This document shows, one piece after another, positions 33,437-45,708 of a stretch of DNA of 64,000 bases (its first letter is position 1; the number at the start of each line of letters is the position of its first letter). This DNA comes from Gonatopus flavifemur (Eukaryota > Arthropoda > Insecta > Hymenoptera > Dryinidae). Where the stretch lies: positions 2,046,001 through 2,110,000 of the forward strand of contig JAFFJZ010000026.1 of assembly GCA_018340375.1 (NCBI GenBank). The letters are read 5' to 3'. The notes under the pieces are model-generated. The model saw nothing but the letters and a program-made list of their open reading frames with translations. It was not told where the DNA came from and made no database searches. Both the position numbers and the translations under genes were made by a program.

Positions 33437-34906
33437 TAGGTCTGGTAAAATTCGTTGTGATAGATGTATCAATCCTTACAAAGAAGATGGCGTACCTCAT
33501 CACAAGGGCTCCAATCCAAGAAAAATATCGAATGTTCTCTGGCGAGAGAAGCCAAGTTTGCCCGAAACTGCTATGGTATGTAATGGTTGTAGATTGAGAC
33601 GTCCAATAAAACGGTATCATACCCGTACGTATGCAACCGATTCCTGTGATAACAAAAATAACGTAGAATATGAAGTTGATCCACCTGACTCTAATCCTGG
33701 CCTTTCCAACCCTTCTTCAAATATTGAAGAAGAGTGTTCATCTGCGCGATCACTCGCATTAAAATAACTCTTGCAGGGATTGAAAAACAAATTCGCAAAC
33801 TTGGAAAGTAATGCCCCTATGAAGCTGAGAATCCTGACTATTGCGCCAGAACCTTGCAGTTTCAGACAAATTTCGAAGGAGTTTGGGGCCTCTAGATACT
33901 TAGCTGAGGAAGCTAGAGAACTGAGATCAACTCATGGAGCTTTGGCCGATCGCACTGCAAAAGCTGGTAGAACTCTCCCAGATTCTAATGTTACAAAAAT
34001 CATTGGTTTTCACAATCACGACATCATTAGTAGAATAATGCCGGGAACTAAGGATACTTGCTCAGTTAAACTTGATGACCCTCGGATTAAATTGCAAAAA
34101 CGTCTCTTACTGATGGATCTGAAGAATTGCATGCAGTGTTTAGAAAATCCTACCCTGAAAATCCAGTTAGTTTCAATGCTTTCGCAAAAATGCGACCACA
34201 AAATTGTATATTGACTGGAGCAAAGAGAATGCACTCAGTATGCGTATGCACGATCCATCGGGATTGTAAATTAAAGCTAGACGCAATTCCAATCAAAATG
34301 TTAACAAAAGATACTGAAAATCCAATTTGTGATTATCATAACTGTTTGGAGTTGATTGTTTGCATAAATCTCACACCAGATTGCTACCTGGATCATTATG
34401 CTGAATGTCCAGATATTTTTGTTTTGTCCACAATGTTATTGGAAATTCCATCAAATGTTTCTATTGATGAGGTGCAATACAGTGTGTAGACTGGGACGGA
34501 TAGATCAACATTGGAAACAGCTATAGCTGACTTCTCGGACTTTATGGATGAATTCTGTGACAAATTGAAGATCCTTAGGCCACACTTGTTCATAGCAAAG
34601 CAGCAGGCGAATCTTATTTCGGCATAAAAACAGGATCTGAAAAATGGGGAAGTATACTCGTTATGTTCGATTTCTTGGAAAATTATTCCTATACGGTCCA
34701 AAACGCCCCTCAAGCATTTCGTTGTAATAATGAGCGATGCACTGTATTTCCTACTATATATTATCATGAAGAGAATGGTGAATTGAGATATAAAAGTTGC
34801 ATTTTCCTATCAGATAGTCTGAAACATGATACTGCTGCTGTTTATACGATTCAACAACAAACTATCCCAGAAATTAAAGAATGTCAGGAAATTTCAACAA
34901 ACTGAT
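33437..34906 (+). pseudogene. unnamed arthropod transposon-like protein (HSVCVCTIH family), broken
   Basis: Starts with a Cys-rich stretch (IRCDRCINPYKEDGVPHHK, then MVCNGCRLRRP). Next, after an acceptor-like CTCTTGCAG at 33769-33777, come GLKNKFANLESNAPMKLRIL and SRIMPGTKDTCSVKLDDPRI. After a one-base shift near 34120 follow PQNCILTGAKRMHSVCVCTI, then a TAG in place of Trp near 34487, TDRSTLETAIADF, and in another frame ENYSYTVQNAPQAFRCNN. This order matches an uncharacterised, highly repeated metazoan protein family that I recognise but cannot name. Its Cys clusters suggest metal binding. At least three lesions; 3' end missing. Confidence 0.6.
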
Positions 34907-34919
34907 CTACATAACGGAT

Positions 34920-35370
34920 GCTGGAAATTACTACAACATGATGGTAACTTCACAAATACTAAGTATTGGTGCGTTTACACTAACTGTTGTAAGATTTCAA
35001 ACTCCCACATTCGGATGGTGAAATTACTATGACATAGTATTTTTAAATCTACAAATTGGTTCAGATAATATGCATTTACCCTGACTATGTTCGTAGAATC
35101 AACATCCACCATTACATATCTAGTAAAATTATATGTACATGGTACTGGTGAATTCACGCTCACTGTTGTCGGATTTCAACTTTACACACACACGAATGGT
35201 GAAATCACCAAGAGATAGTGTTTATGAATATACAAATTGGTTCAAGCAATATACGTTCTCAATGACTATATTTGTAGAAACAGAAATCACCTTCACATAT
35301 CAAGTCATATTATTTGTACACAGTCCTGGTAAATTTACGTTGATTTTTTATAGTGTAGGAAAATTTCCAA
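34920..35370. repeat. ~180-bp tandem repeat, 2.3 diverged copies
   Basis: ACTGTTGTAAGATTTCAA at about 34982 and ACTGTTGTCGGATTTCAA at about 35162 mark successive units. Both continue to TACAAATTGGTTCA. A third partial unit starts near 35330. Confidence 0.65.
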
Positions 35371-35552
35371 ACATATGATGTTTGACAACACAAATTGACA
35401 TGAGAATTGAAAACCTGTCGCAAAAATTTCATTCTCAATCTTTCATTCTGTGTTCTGAATAATGGGAATCGAAAACTCGATTGTTTGTCCTTGAAAATTT
35501 TGGAAATACTCATGCTCTAAACAGGGGGGATAAATTCAATATGGAATTCCTA

Positions 35553-36046
35553 CCCACTAAACACAGTTTGTCACCGTATCATCGGTGTAATGTAATTTCA
35601 AAATCACATGCAATGTAACCTGCTCGTGATTTCAAGAAAAGTGAGCGCTACGTCACTATAACAAAACATTTTTTGTGTTGGTTATATGGCGGTTACGTGC
35701 AATTGTGATCACCTTCCAATTTTGGAAAATATGCATCGTAGACACTTTTTGACCTTATATTCGAGGTCACCCGCATATATACACATATATATATATATAT
35801 GTGTGTGTTCAACCTCAGAACTGGCGTGAAAAAAATACATCGGGTTCAATAGTATAACTTATAACAGATCGATGAAACCTCGATGTTGCTAAAATGAAAC
35901 ATGTCATATTGTGGTTACATTGTAGCAACTTTTGATGAGTGTGAAATTACAAGTTACCAGCCCATTGCATGTAACGAACAGGTGATATGCGTGTGATCTC
36001 AAGTTACATTGTAGTTATGATACGGTAACAAATTGTGTTTGGTGGG
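35553..36046. mobile_element. 494-bp TA-flanked element, CCCACYAAACACARTTTG ends
   Basis: The terminal repeat begins CCCACTAAACACAGTTTGTC. TA is present on both sides (35551-35552, 36047-36048). The sequence outside it continues without the element, inverted, at 56690-56800, confirming the insertion boundaries. It holds a short TATA microsatellite near 35775. Non-autonomous Tc1/mariner-type. Confidence 0.82.
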
Positions 36047-36048
36047 TA

Positions 36049-37307
36049 AGAACAATTCTCAGCGCCAGCTTCCGCGAGACTAGTGGAATCAAATTGAAAG
36101 ATGGTGGGGGTATATATATATATGGATAACCTGTATTGAAATATGGTAGGGACATATATATAGATAACCTGTACTAAAGAATGGGGGAATATATATATAT
36201 ATCATCAAAAAGTGATGACCGTAAAATCCGAAGATTTATATCATTTTCCACAGAAATTCCTTGCTACATCTGTAGAAAAGTCTTATTATGGTTTTGAAAA
36301 ATAATCTAAAAATTTCAGAACGATTTGTGGGGACTCATCAAGAGTTGTCTGGAAATGTAGAAAAAAGTTTATGTACAAAATAACAGAAACTTTCTCCCAT
36401 CACAATTTATTCACAATATACATTCACGTATATCAATATGTCAGACAGTTGTGGAAGTTTCTCCCCTAATTTTGTGTAATACAAAATTGTAGAAACGATG
36501 AAGATGTTATTAATGTTGTTCACGTCTTCTTTAGGAATGTAGATGAACTCAAAATTTGCCAAAAAGTTTCACCATAAAATTCGTAAACAAAAGTTTCAAA
36601 GAAATTCAAGGATTCAATAAATTTAATGATCAAGGATATATTTTGCTTGTAGAATATGTAGGATATGAAATAATATTTAAATCATAGGAAATTTTAGTCA
36701 TGTAAAACGGTTCAAGAAATTTATGATAAAGGAATCCAGTCGAGTTCCCAGTGAGCACGGTTACATAAATGTTACATGAAATTATATAGCGTAAAACAAC
36801 AATAACATTCGGATCAATAATTCTCACTCGTTTATCTAACAATGTGACCAAAAATATACGTATAGGATTATCATGTTTAGAATTGAAGAAGATAGCAATG
36901 ATAAAGTTCAATTTCATTGATGTGTAAGACGATTTTTATTCGAAGTCAGATATGAAATGTTCAATTTAAAATTTGATAAATTGAGTTCGTTTCTTCGCGT
37001 TTGTTCGCATCGTTTATCAAAAACTGCAATCGATTTGCAAGAATTTTAGTTCATATTCCAAGTTACAAAATGAGAAATATTGAAGTTTCGATACAGTGTT
37101 AATCGTACATGTTCAATACAAATGTGTGATTTAATTTTTCCCTTATCTTGATTACAGATTGACGAAATTTCCATCAGTTAAACAGAAAATTACGAGATCG
37201 ATAGTTTGTGAGCAGCCTTGAGTTCAAAGTATAAGAACAATGAATTGAAGACATTCAATTTACCGGGAATAATAATCAATTAACTTGATAATAATGAATA
37301 CAAAATT
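36049..37307. other. flank of the inserted repeat, then unassigned AT-rich DNA
   Basis: 36049-36110 continues the repeat that matches 56690-56760 inverted. Three short TATATATA runs lie at 36110-36205. The rest, up to the P-like pseudogene, shows nothing recognisable. Confidence 0.5.
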
Positions 37308-38492
37308 TTAGAAAATTTTTGATATAATTAGTAATTCTGAAAATAAATCATTCCATGTCAACTTGATGGAATCATGATTTTCTTCAGTTTGAATATTTTT
37401 CTTTCTATGCTCTCGTGATTTTTTCGACGCTTCCATGTCAATTTCATTTTTATATACATTTTGTCTTTTACCCGATAAAATTTGGTCCATTATAGTGATC
37501 CAATTGAAAACAAACATTTTCACAATATTTTGGAGGAATATTTGCTCAAATTCTATTTGATGTTCAGAACAACTGAACCATCCAAAATCCATACTTTCCA
37601 TGAGTTCTTCATCTCAAACTTCATGAATTTTGGATTCGCGACAATTTCCAGACATATATGAAGATAATTTACAATGTGCTTTATTGAATTTGGTTTTGGG
37701 AATGCTCTTCCCAGTAGAAAAATCTATAGCTTCTGAAGCAAGTTGACAAGTATCACAATTTTTTATACTACCGTTGTGTCCGATTTTTTGTAGTGAATAG
37801 CCAAAGCTGTACGTATCGTGCGTCAACGGTTCTCCCGAATCATCATCCTCTTGAGAAAAAGATTGACGTAATTTATCTTCTGAGATTTGATCTTCAAATG
37901 CAGCAGGAGGCATAACATCTTTTTCATCATTCGAATTTGTGGTATCGATCAAGTTGCGTAAAATTAAACAAAAAAGTTCCATCATCTTCTTCACAATTCG
38001 AATGCACCGCATGAAGAGATGATGAATCATGGATAATGAGAGATTTATACGCACATCCAAACTGCCAACAACTGGGATTATTATTTCGTTGTCTCTGGTT
38101 CCTGATTAATCCGAAAAAATTCTCCAACCGCCCCTGATTGATATATCTTGGAACGAATTTGTGAACTCCAGCATTTTGTACTTTCTTAGCAATCGTATGG
38201 GAGTTTCCAAGACTGAAACGTAAATTATTGACGGATGTTACTTTTCTTGTCGGTTTCAAGGTTTTTTCATCTACATATCCCATCCTTGCCAATATTCCTC
38301 TCGCATTGCCCCAAAACTTAGCGCGTCCGTTTTTCTTGGTTACTGGCTCTCGCCACGGTGCTGAAGGACTTTTACAAATTTTACCAGTGCTATTTACTGA
38401 ATCGAATACATTGTTCAAAAATCGTAGAATATATGCCGTGTGTTCCGCGTCGGAAGGCATCTGCATCAACCCTTCCGCAGTGTTAAGCGGGC
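37308..38492 (-). pseudogene. P-like transposase 3' exon (catalytic Glu and C-terminus)
   Basis: After an acceptor TTTCCAACAG the frame reads GPLNTAEGLMQMPSDAEHTA, then FLNNVFDSVNS, KVQNAGVHKFVPRYINQG and RLENFFGLIRNQRQRNNNPS. The LENFFG Glu is the third catalytic residue of the family. A frameshift near 37960 leads to an acidic stretch (SQEDDDSGEPL) and CDTCQLASEAIDF. An in-frame TGA follows HEV near 37610, with coding-like sequence (MESMDFGWFSCSEHQIEF) continuing to a stop at 37308. Confidence 0.8.
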
Positions 38493-38742
38493 CTGTTGGA
38501 AAAAACAAACATTAAGCGATTATTTTATGAACAATCATCACATATTTTGAATACTTGTACATCATAAAACCAATGCAACAGTCTCTTCACCTCAACATAT
38601 AAGGAAGGATGTAGGTGAACTCCTGATGCTAGTATTTTCTTGAAAATATCAAATCAAAGTTCACGAAACGTGAAGTATCATATATTTTTTGTGGTTGAAA
38701 ACTTGTTCCAGGTCCAAGTACGCGCGTGAGGTGTCTTGAACA

Positions 38743-38969
38743 CCCTGGTTAAAAAAACCATTGATTCTCGCCAAATCTCATTGAATCTTGTACAATGTTC
38801 TGACCAAATCTTATTTAAGCATTTGTCAATGAGATTTATTCAGATGAGGGTATTTTTTCAATGTGATTCTGATTGAATCTCGCCAAATCTGATTGAATCT
38901 TGTACAATGTTCCGACCGAATCTCATTAATTCTCATATCATCAGATTCTATGGATTTTTTTGACCAGGG
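38743..38969. mobile_element. MITE, CCCTGGTTAAAAAAA family, copy C
   Basis: Starts CCCTGGTTAAAAAAACCATT and ends ATGGATTTTTTTGACCAGGG. The phrase GAATCTTGTACAATGTTC occurs twice, so the copy is itself partly duplicated. It lies in a P-like transposase intron. Confidence 0.75.
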
Positions 38970-39374
38970 CACCCCAACAAATAATTGTTCGGGAAGAGTT
39001 CAAATATTTATAATTTCGAGTGGTATAAAATTCACCTACACTACAACTCACCTACATGTGAATTCATCAATTGCTTTCGGAAAAATTCTAATGTATTGAC
39101 GATGAAAAATAAAATTGGAAGTTACATTTCACTTTTTCACGAGCAACTGATTTGAATTGGATGTTTCAAATACCCCGAGGGCGTACTCATGAGTTAATGA
39201 AACTCAAAGGATAATATCATCTTTCTTACGCACAAACATAATCAGAAGCAGTTGGTTAAACACATGTCATAATATATAGGTATTAATTTCGTTGCAAAGA
39301 AAATAAAGCACACACCGCGAGAAATTGAGAATTTAATTCATTTAGGGATCACAAGAATGAAGGGAACCCGCACA

Positions 39375-39588
39375 AGACACGTCGCCTCTCCGTGGAATTT
39401 AGGAAGAAGAAAGGGATCAGTAGATACAGCGTGATACGACGGAGAAGCAGCGTAGAGGCAACGGAGAGATGTCCAGGTCATTTTTTCATGTGAACATTTC
39501 TCCGTCGACTCTACGATGCTTATCCGTCATGCTAAGTTATATCCACTGCTTTTTTCTTCTCCTATAATTCCACGAAGAGGCGATTCAT
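39375..39588. mobile_element. ~210-bp hairpin, GTCGCCTCTCCGTGG ends
   Basis: The left arm (GTCGCCTCTCCGTGGAATTT) pairs with the right arm over about 90 bp with mismatches. The centre contains CAACGGAGAGATGTCC, shared with the hairpin at 19615-19762. Confidence 0.65.
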
Positions 39589-39615
39589 CGGCGATGGCCC
39601 TGTGTAAAAACGTAG

Positions 39616-39753
39616 TGGGTGCTTTCGATCGTCTCAGGAGCTTGTCCCGGGGCAATTGTTCAACCAATCAAAAAATTTGAAAATATTTCAAAAATTTCTG
39701 ATTGGTTGAAAAGTTGCCCCGGGTCAAGCTCCTGAGACGATCGGAAGCACCCA
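39616..39753. mobile_element. MITE, TGGGTGCTTYCGAT ends, copy 2
   Basis: The arms TGGGTGCTTTCGATCGTCTC and the inverse pair over about 60 bp (through GGAGCTTG and CCCCGGGGCAA). Same termini as 3451-3593 but a different core. Confidence 0.8.
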
Positions 39754-40946
39754 CTTACTCTTCAATGGAATATACTTCGGACCAAAGTACACTAAATTAG
39801 GTTCCTATTGTCACATCATAGTGAATTTGATGTAAGTTCGGTCTACTCCTTAGTTACAAAGCCATGGTGAATTCAATCCCAAATTCCTCTCCGTACGCCA
39901 GGGAAAGTACATTTACATGAGGTTTACTTAAATTCATTGTGTCATGCTCCTGGATATAAAGGCAAGCAGGATAAGAATCCATGCAACCAGGATTGGGACT
40001 GTAATATCAGTATTCAAATATTGGTGTAAATGTATTGATGATTGTTATTGAATTTTACACTATGCAATTGTACATGTACGTACTTGTTGTGTGTGAACGC
40101 ACTCAATTCATACAAAATGAAGTATATTTGAAATATACCTCAAATATGTTGTGAAAGAATATAATACTTCGAAACAGTTGAGCACATATTATCCTGATTT
40201 GTGAATATATCTCACAGTTCCAATAACCAATGCAAGTAATTCGAATGTTTTCAAGTGGATGAAATCGAAGTAAATCTATTAATGAACGCGTAAATTCTCC
40301 AAGTTGTGTCCAGGATTCGAAAAGATCAATACAGTATTTATGTTTTGTTATCGTCTTATCTGTGCAGTCTTCTGCATATCACGGTGGAAAAGATGAGAGT
40401 AAGTTTGCATGCAAATTTACATGCGCAAAATGTATGTATGGAATAGTGCGCACACCATGCAGCAAGCTAAACCACCAGTATGGTGGCAAAAGTTCATAAC
40501 GCACCGTTTGTATACGTGCTCCATGATTGGTGACAGTCTTAATTGACATTTTTTCATCAGTTTCTTCTGAAATGTTGATAAAATTGAATGGAATGAAACG
40601 AATATTCCCATTTAAAATAATTTTCACAATGATAGTAATAAACATGCTGTGGAACTGAAATCAGATTTGATATGTAAAACTTGAGATGAATTTCTCTGAT
40701 TCAGAAATGATGTACCCTACCAACAATAATTACTGGCGTCTCAATGGGTCTATCATGCCCCTTGCAATGCCGGTGAAGAGTCGTTACTGGCTCTTTGAAA
40801 CGCCTATAGTCGAGTTCGCTAGGTATATTTGTTTAAGACTGATGCGATAATTTTTTTCATAAATATTTTGACAATATATAATTTCGTATACTTTCTACAA
40901 TCGGTTTCTCAAAAATATAATCCAAACACATTTTTCATAGATTTAC

Positions 40947-41275
40947 TCATCTTCATGTTGGATTTCATGATAGATATATTTGGACACGCTTCTGCCTAAT
41001 ACATGTGCGGCGTTTCTCACCCGCATTTTCGGGATCTATACGGTTTTCTGTAATTTTTGGTAATCTTTTCATTAATCGAGCATCATTCAAATCCATTTCA
41101 TGCGCCAGTTGAATGTGATCCCATTTGGCTAACTTCTTCGTTTCTTCCGGTGGCGTTGGGTTGTGTACATCATATTCCAAGTGCTTAGTCATCAGATGGT
41201 TACGGAAAGCTTTCATGATGTGTGGTGGATCAAAAACTGGCGCGATTTCAGCTCCATCTCTTCTGAATGTTGTTC
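40947..41275 (-). pseudogene. P-like transposase exon with the DPPH motif
   Basis: Bounded by an acceptor ACTATCTAG and a donor GATGA|GTAAAT. Reads TTFRRDGAEIAPVFDPPHIM, then KAFRNHLMTKHLEYDVH, KLAKWDHIQLAHEMD and RLMKRLPKITENRID. One extra base near 41030 shifts the frame before MRVRNAAHVLGRSVSKY. The DPPH...RNxL and KWxHI blocks are signatures of the region that binds GTP in this family. The acceptor phase matches the upstream donor at 43206. Confidence 0.82.
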
Positions 41276-41384
41276 CTAGATAGTATGGATGAATATAATG
41301 GGAGTATACACAGGAAATTCAATTCAAGTGGAATATTTGGATCTACCGATGAGTACAATTATGATGAGTACAAAAATGTATCCT

Positions 41385-41550
41385 ATGAACATTTTCAGAA
41401 TCTTCTAATCAGACTGTCTTGGATAAGTATGTTGAATGCACATTGTTAGAAGGTCTTTTAAAAATTCATCGCAAATAGCTTCACCTGCACATTCTGTGCA
41501 TAATCATAGCATGAGTGCAGAATGTTAAGAAATTTTTTGTGTTACTTGGA
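41385..41550. mobile_element. MITE, CCCAAGTARCACAA family, eroded copy 3
   Basis: Matches 17223-17450 from CCTATGAACATTTTCAGAAT to TTTTTTGTGTTACTTGG. The 5' terminus is lost. Confidence 0.65.
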
Positions 41551-43206
41551 ATCGATACTCGGGTTTCATTCCACGTAATAACTTCTCCCCCACATACAGA
41601 TGCATGTCTCTACTAATCCGAATTTCATACTCGAAATGTACATTAGATAAACACAGTAATAAAGAGTGGATCACTTCATTCATTTTTTCTCAAACAAGAT
41701 CATTCAATTAAAAGTGTTCAACAAATTCGATGTAATCCAGAAATTATGTGCTACTGTTCAATAAATTTAAATGTTTTCCCCCTCGCTTCAAAATACAATT
41801 GCTTCATGCGGATAAAGTAGGAGTTGTAACGGTACGAATATGATAAAAGATTCGTACGGTTACAACGCCACACGATAGTCAATTAGTATACGTAATGTTA
41901 AATTTTCTAAGTTATAATCAAAGTATCGAAAGCGAAAGTCGGTACAAGATTTCGTCGATCAAACCTATGTAGAAAAAATGTCAACGTACAGTACACACGG
42001 ACATCGCATGTGTTGAACCACACAGACACTCGTCGAATGTATGCGACGATAACATAAGAGAGTTTGATCGACGAAACTACGGGAAGAAAAAAGAATCATG
42101 TATGGATGCAATAGACGAATTTCAGAGAAAAAAAAGAACGCGTCAAAATAATCATTTACAAGCAAAGGAAGTTCAAAGAGCCAATATAGATATAATTAAA
42201 CCTTCTCTTAGTAAAATGGAAATCCAATCACAGATTGATTCAAATTCGAATTGAGATATCGAGATGCATGAAGCCAATGATAACATACGGTGTTCTCGAT
42301 TAATTTATGCGAATGATATGTTCGATTAAATCATTCGATACAAAAGCATCAACAAATCCGACAGGTGCTCGGTTCGCACATGATTCATAATAAACTTCCA
42401 ACTTTATAATAAGGGGTCAAATGCGACAAAAAGGCGAATTGAATTACATCTTGAATTTATTCACCTGTAATCATTTCTCACTTCGATTTGATCGGAGAAT
42501 CAATCAAAAGGAGTAAAACCCTCATAGTTTACATTTTCAGAGAATGCTCTTGACTCGTTGTCATTGCGACATCGACGTATAGAGTTCTTTACGAATTTTT
42601 CATTCGATACATATTCTCACCTAGATAAACCCACACCACGCTTATTGCAAGTTCTGTGTCGGGAGGTCTACGTGAGACAAGAGATGTGATTCGTGTTCCG
42701 CAATTAAATTTTATAAGTCAACCCAGCGTAAATTGAATGTCGCGTTAAAGAGCTTGTTGGAAACTTTTTTGCCAGAAGATATTTTTGAATTACGTGTTCT
42801 AGGCGTTGACCCAAAATCGCCATCGCTCGAGGATGGAGAATTTTAGAAAAAGAAACTGTAATTCGTCATATATTGAATATAATTTTCCCTCCAACCTAAG
42901 TAAGAATGCTCATTTCAATTGCATCCTAACTAAACACCACGATCCCTCTCGATAATCAAATATAAGTCCTTTAGACTTCTCATTCGGGTTGAATTTTTCA
43001 CCAATCTTCCAGGGAAGTGGTGAGTATGGGCAATTATAGGGAGGAACAACTCCTTTCAATGATCGTGAACGTCGAATAATCGTTTTCGATACATCAGAAA
43101 TATAGAAAATCCCTCAACGCGAAAAAATACATTACAAGTTGTATTAAAATTCTTATCGATTATGAAAACCAAATATGATTTTATATACCACAAGATATAA
43201 ACTTAC
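41551..43206. other. P-like transposase intron with two small inverted repeats
   Basis: 41823-41839 (GTTGTAACGGTACGAAT) pairs with 41850-41866. 41950-41964 (TTTCGTCGATCAAAC) pairs with 42062-42077. Nothing else was recognised. It begins with a consensus donor, GTAAGT, at the 43206 end. Confidence 0.6.
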
Positions 43207-43930
43207 TGAACTGTTGATCCTCGGCATCTTTCCCACGCAGGTTTCTTATGGTCTCTTCTCGAAGTAATTCAATTGCTGCCATGTTAGGGCTAGCCTGATC
43301 GCAGACTGTTGTTACTACTCGTAAGCCAGTTTGTTGTATGGATCGAATAACGTTTCCGATGATAGTAGCTAAAACATGTGATTTTGTGGTCGATTCACAA
43401 AATCCATAATGCACTGGGATTTTCCAATTCTTAGTTATGCCTCTAACCATAAACACTAATGCGTGATCAGCAAAATTGGGCTCTCGAATGTCTCCAAGAT
43501 CTTCAAATCCTACAATTTTTTGTAGACTAACGTCAAAATCCAAATGCGGCTTCAGAGAAATTTCATCCCATATTACAGTGCATAGTGTATCTTGAGGTGT
43601 TTTGGAATTCGATGCAACGGATTTTAGACGATCACTGGAGAATTAATTCCACAATCTAGTCGCAATTCTTTTAACATCTGCCTCAAGCTGACAGACGATG
43701 GTAAGATAAAAATATGCTGTAAAAACCAATAAGCTCTAGAGGATTGTTTATGAAGCGCTAGAGATAAAATTTTCTCATCAGTTGTAAATCGACGACCTCG
43801 CGGCTTCAGTGTAGCATTTTTCCATTGCATAAAAAAAACGTTCTCCGTGATGTAGTCAAGTTTCTCATGATATATTCCATACTTTCAGATTTTGCAAACC
43901 TGCTTGCAGCTTCTAAACGTTCCTTATACC
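43207..43930 (-). pseudogene. P-like transposase exon with first two catalytic Asp residues
   Basis: Reads YKERLEAASRFAKSESMEYI, then after a shift WKNATLKPRGRRFTTDEKIL and SSRAYWFLQHIFILPSSVSL (the coil-to-catalytic linker). After another shift near 43625 come TVIWDEISLKPHLDFDVSLQ and KIVGFEDLGDIREP, the first catalytic Asp block. Next are NFADHALVFMVRGITKNWKI and VVTTVCDQASPNMAAIELL, which holds the second Asp. Ends with the donor TTCA|GTAAGT. Confidence 0.85.
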
Positions 43931-44389
43931 TTAAATTGGAAGAAAACTCAAACATTGAATATCAGTGTATGTTTCCAAGGCTTTGACGTACTTATGGTAA
44001 TTGATTATTATTTCCCGAATGAAATCGGACGAATTGTATTTGTAAACCATGACGAACTCAACTTCCCATCACGAGTAGGGAAAACACGGGTACAATGTGA
44101 CACTTTTTTAGTTGCACGTGGGAATATGAAAATCTTTCATTCGAAGCGTTTCCCGTGTTGTACATCTAGTAGAGTAGGTTCGGAGAAATGGCTGATTCCC
44201 AAGTGTAACACTGTTACTGGAAATACGTGTTCTCCCAAATCAAACACTGACACATTATTCCCCACCTGTACGGAACTATGTGCCGGCGTATCGGGTACAG
44301 TTTGACAACTCATACAGCACGACACTTGAAGAAGAGTTCATAATTCACTCATTTTTAATGATTATAATTCAAAATGAATTCATTATGAA
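43931..44389. other. unassigned segment in the P-like transposase gene
   Basis: Less AT-rich than its surroundings. A plus-strand open frame covers 43892-44305 but resembles no protein I know, and the minus strand has stops in all frames. It could be intron or a small insertion. Confidence 0.4.
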
Positions 44390-44456
44390 GTATTTCTGAA
44401 CTTTTCTGCTGTGTAGGAACTGACGAATTATTAGGAAACAGTGTTTACCACCAGGT
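44390..44456 (-). pseudogene. P-like transposase coil exon, 3' piece beyond the insertion
   Basis: Read on the minus strand from the insertion site: GGKHCFLIIRQFLHSRKVQK. It is in frame with the 5' piece at 54082-54439 once the foldback and one target copy are removed. No clear donor follows. Confidence 0.65.
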
Positions 44457-44779
44457 GGAACGAGGAGAAGTTCTAATTGTGCAAAAAAAGGTAGTGGAGA
44501 AGTAGTGGAAGAGTAGTGAAGGAAAATGCGATTTTCTGGGGCAGAATAGTACGTAGGAGATGGAATAAAAGGTGAAACAGAAACTAGAGACTCTAACCTA
44601 TACATTGGACACATAATGGAAATGATATTTAGTGATTAAGATGTTAATTGAGCGATTTTTAATAAAGACGATTCATGACGAAAATCAATGCTGCACGCGT
44701 ATCGGCGTCTAGTGAAGAGAGGCGTGGTCATATGTACGAAGAAAGGAGGAAAGAGAACTGAAGAGAACGTTAGCCGCGC

Positions 44780-45310
44780 CTTCATCATCTTGACACACAA
44801 GGTGAAAGAAGTAGTGGAAAAGTAGTGGATGAGTTGTTTGTGGCATTCTCACGTCTTTTCCACATTCTAACTGTTGTATGGGTGATCTATGGGGTATCTA
44901 CATACTGTGAGAGCTATGTGGGCTATGTTGGATTATGCGAAAGAGATTATACATGGATTTCGGATGAATCAGAACGATTCAAATGGGGAAAGTAGTGGAA
45001 AAGTAGTGGAAAAGTAGTGGATTAGTTGTTGGTGGCATTCTCACGTTTTTTTCACATTCTCACTGTTCTGTAGGTGATCTATGGGGTATTTCCATGCTGT
45101 GAGGGCTATGTGGGATATGCTGAATCATGTGAAAATGATTATACATGAATTTCGGATGACTCATCACGATTTAAATTTGAAAAATAGTGGAAGAGTCTTG
45201 GAAAAGTAGTGGATTAGTTGTTGGTGGCATTCTCACGTTTTTTCCACATTGTAACTGTTCTGTGGGTGATCTATGGGGTATTTCTATACTGTGAGAGGTA
45301 TCTGGAATAC
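44780..45310. repeat. foldback arm repeats, left block
   Basis: Two and a half units of about 195 bp, marked by TAGTGGATKAGTTGTTKGTG at about 44825, 45020 and 45214. The block breaks off at the LINE tail at 45311 and resumes at 50750. Confidence 0.8.
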
Positions 45311-45708
45311 ATTTATTTATTTATTTATTTATTCATTCATTTATTCATTCATTCGTATTTCCAACGGACAAACGCCCAATGAATACAATCGAGTAAAAAC
45401 ATTGACGCAAACAAGTTGCATAATACAGAGAAAATAGAGTACTTCCATGCATAAAAATACATCTATGAATAGTATGATTAAGCCAAATAAGACAATTCAT
45501 ATTATTGCAATAAGCCCCCATTAAAATTTCTCGGAAAAGAGCATAAACTAGAATTAAAAATATCGAAGTGTGGTGATAGGTTAGCTTGATTACCAATATG
45601 ACACATCCTTGACAACGAAGAATTGTATCTTACAGTTGAAGTAGAAAAAGGAACATCCAATAAGTCCGAAGAGTCTCTCAACAATCTACCGGGCACATGA
45701 AAGTTCAC

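Noticed and set aside
43892..44305. 137-residue plus-strand frame with Cys residues
   Set aside because: No recognisable motif, no start or splice context, and it lies within the P-like transposase gene on the other strand.
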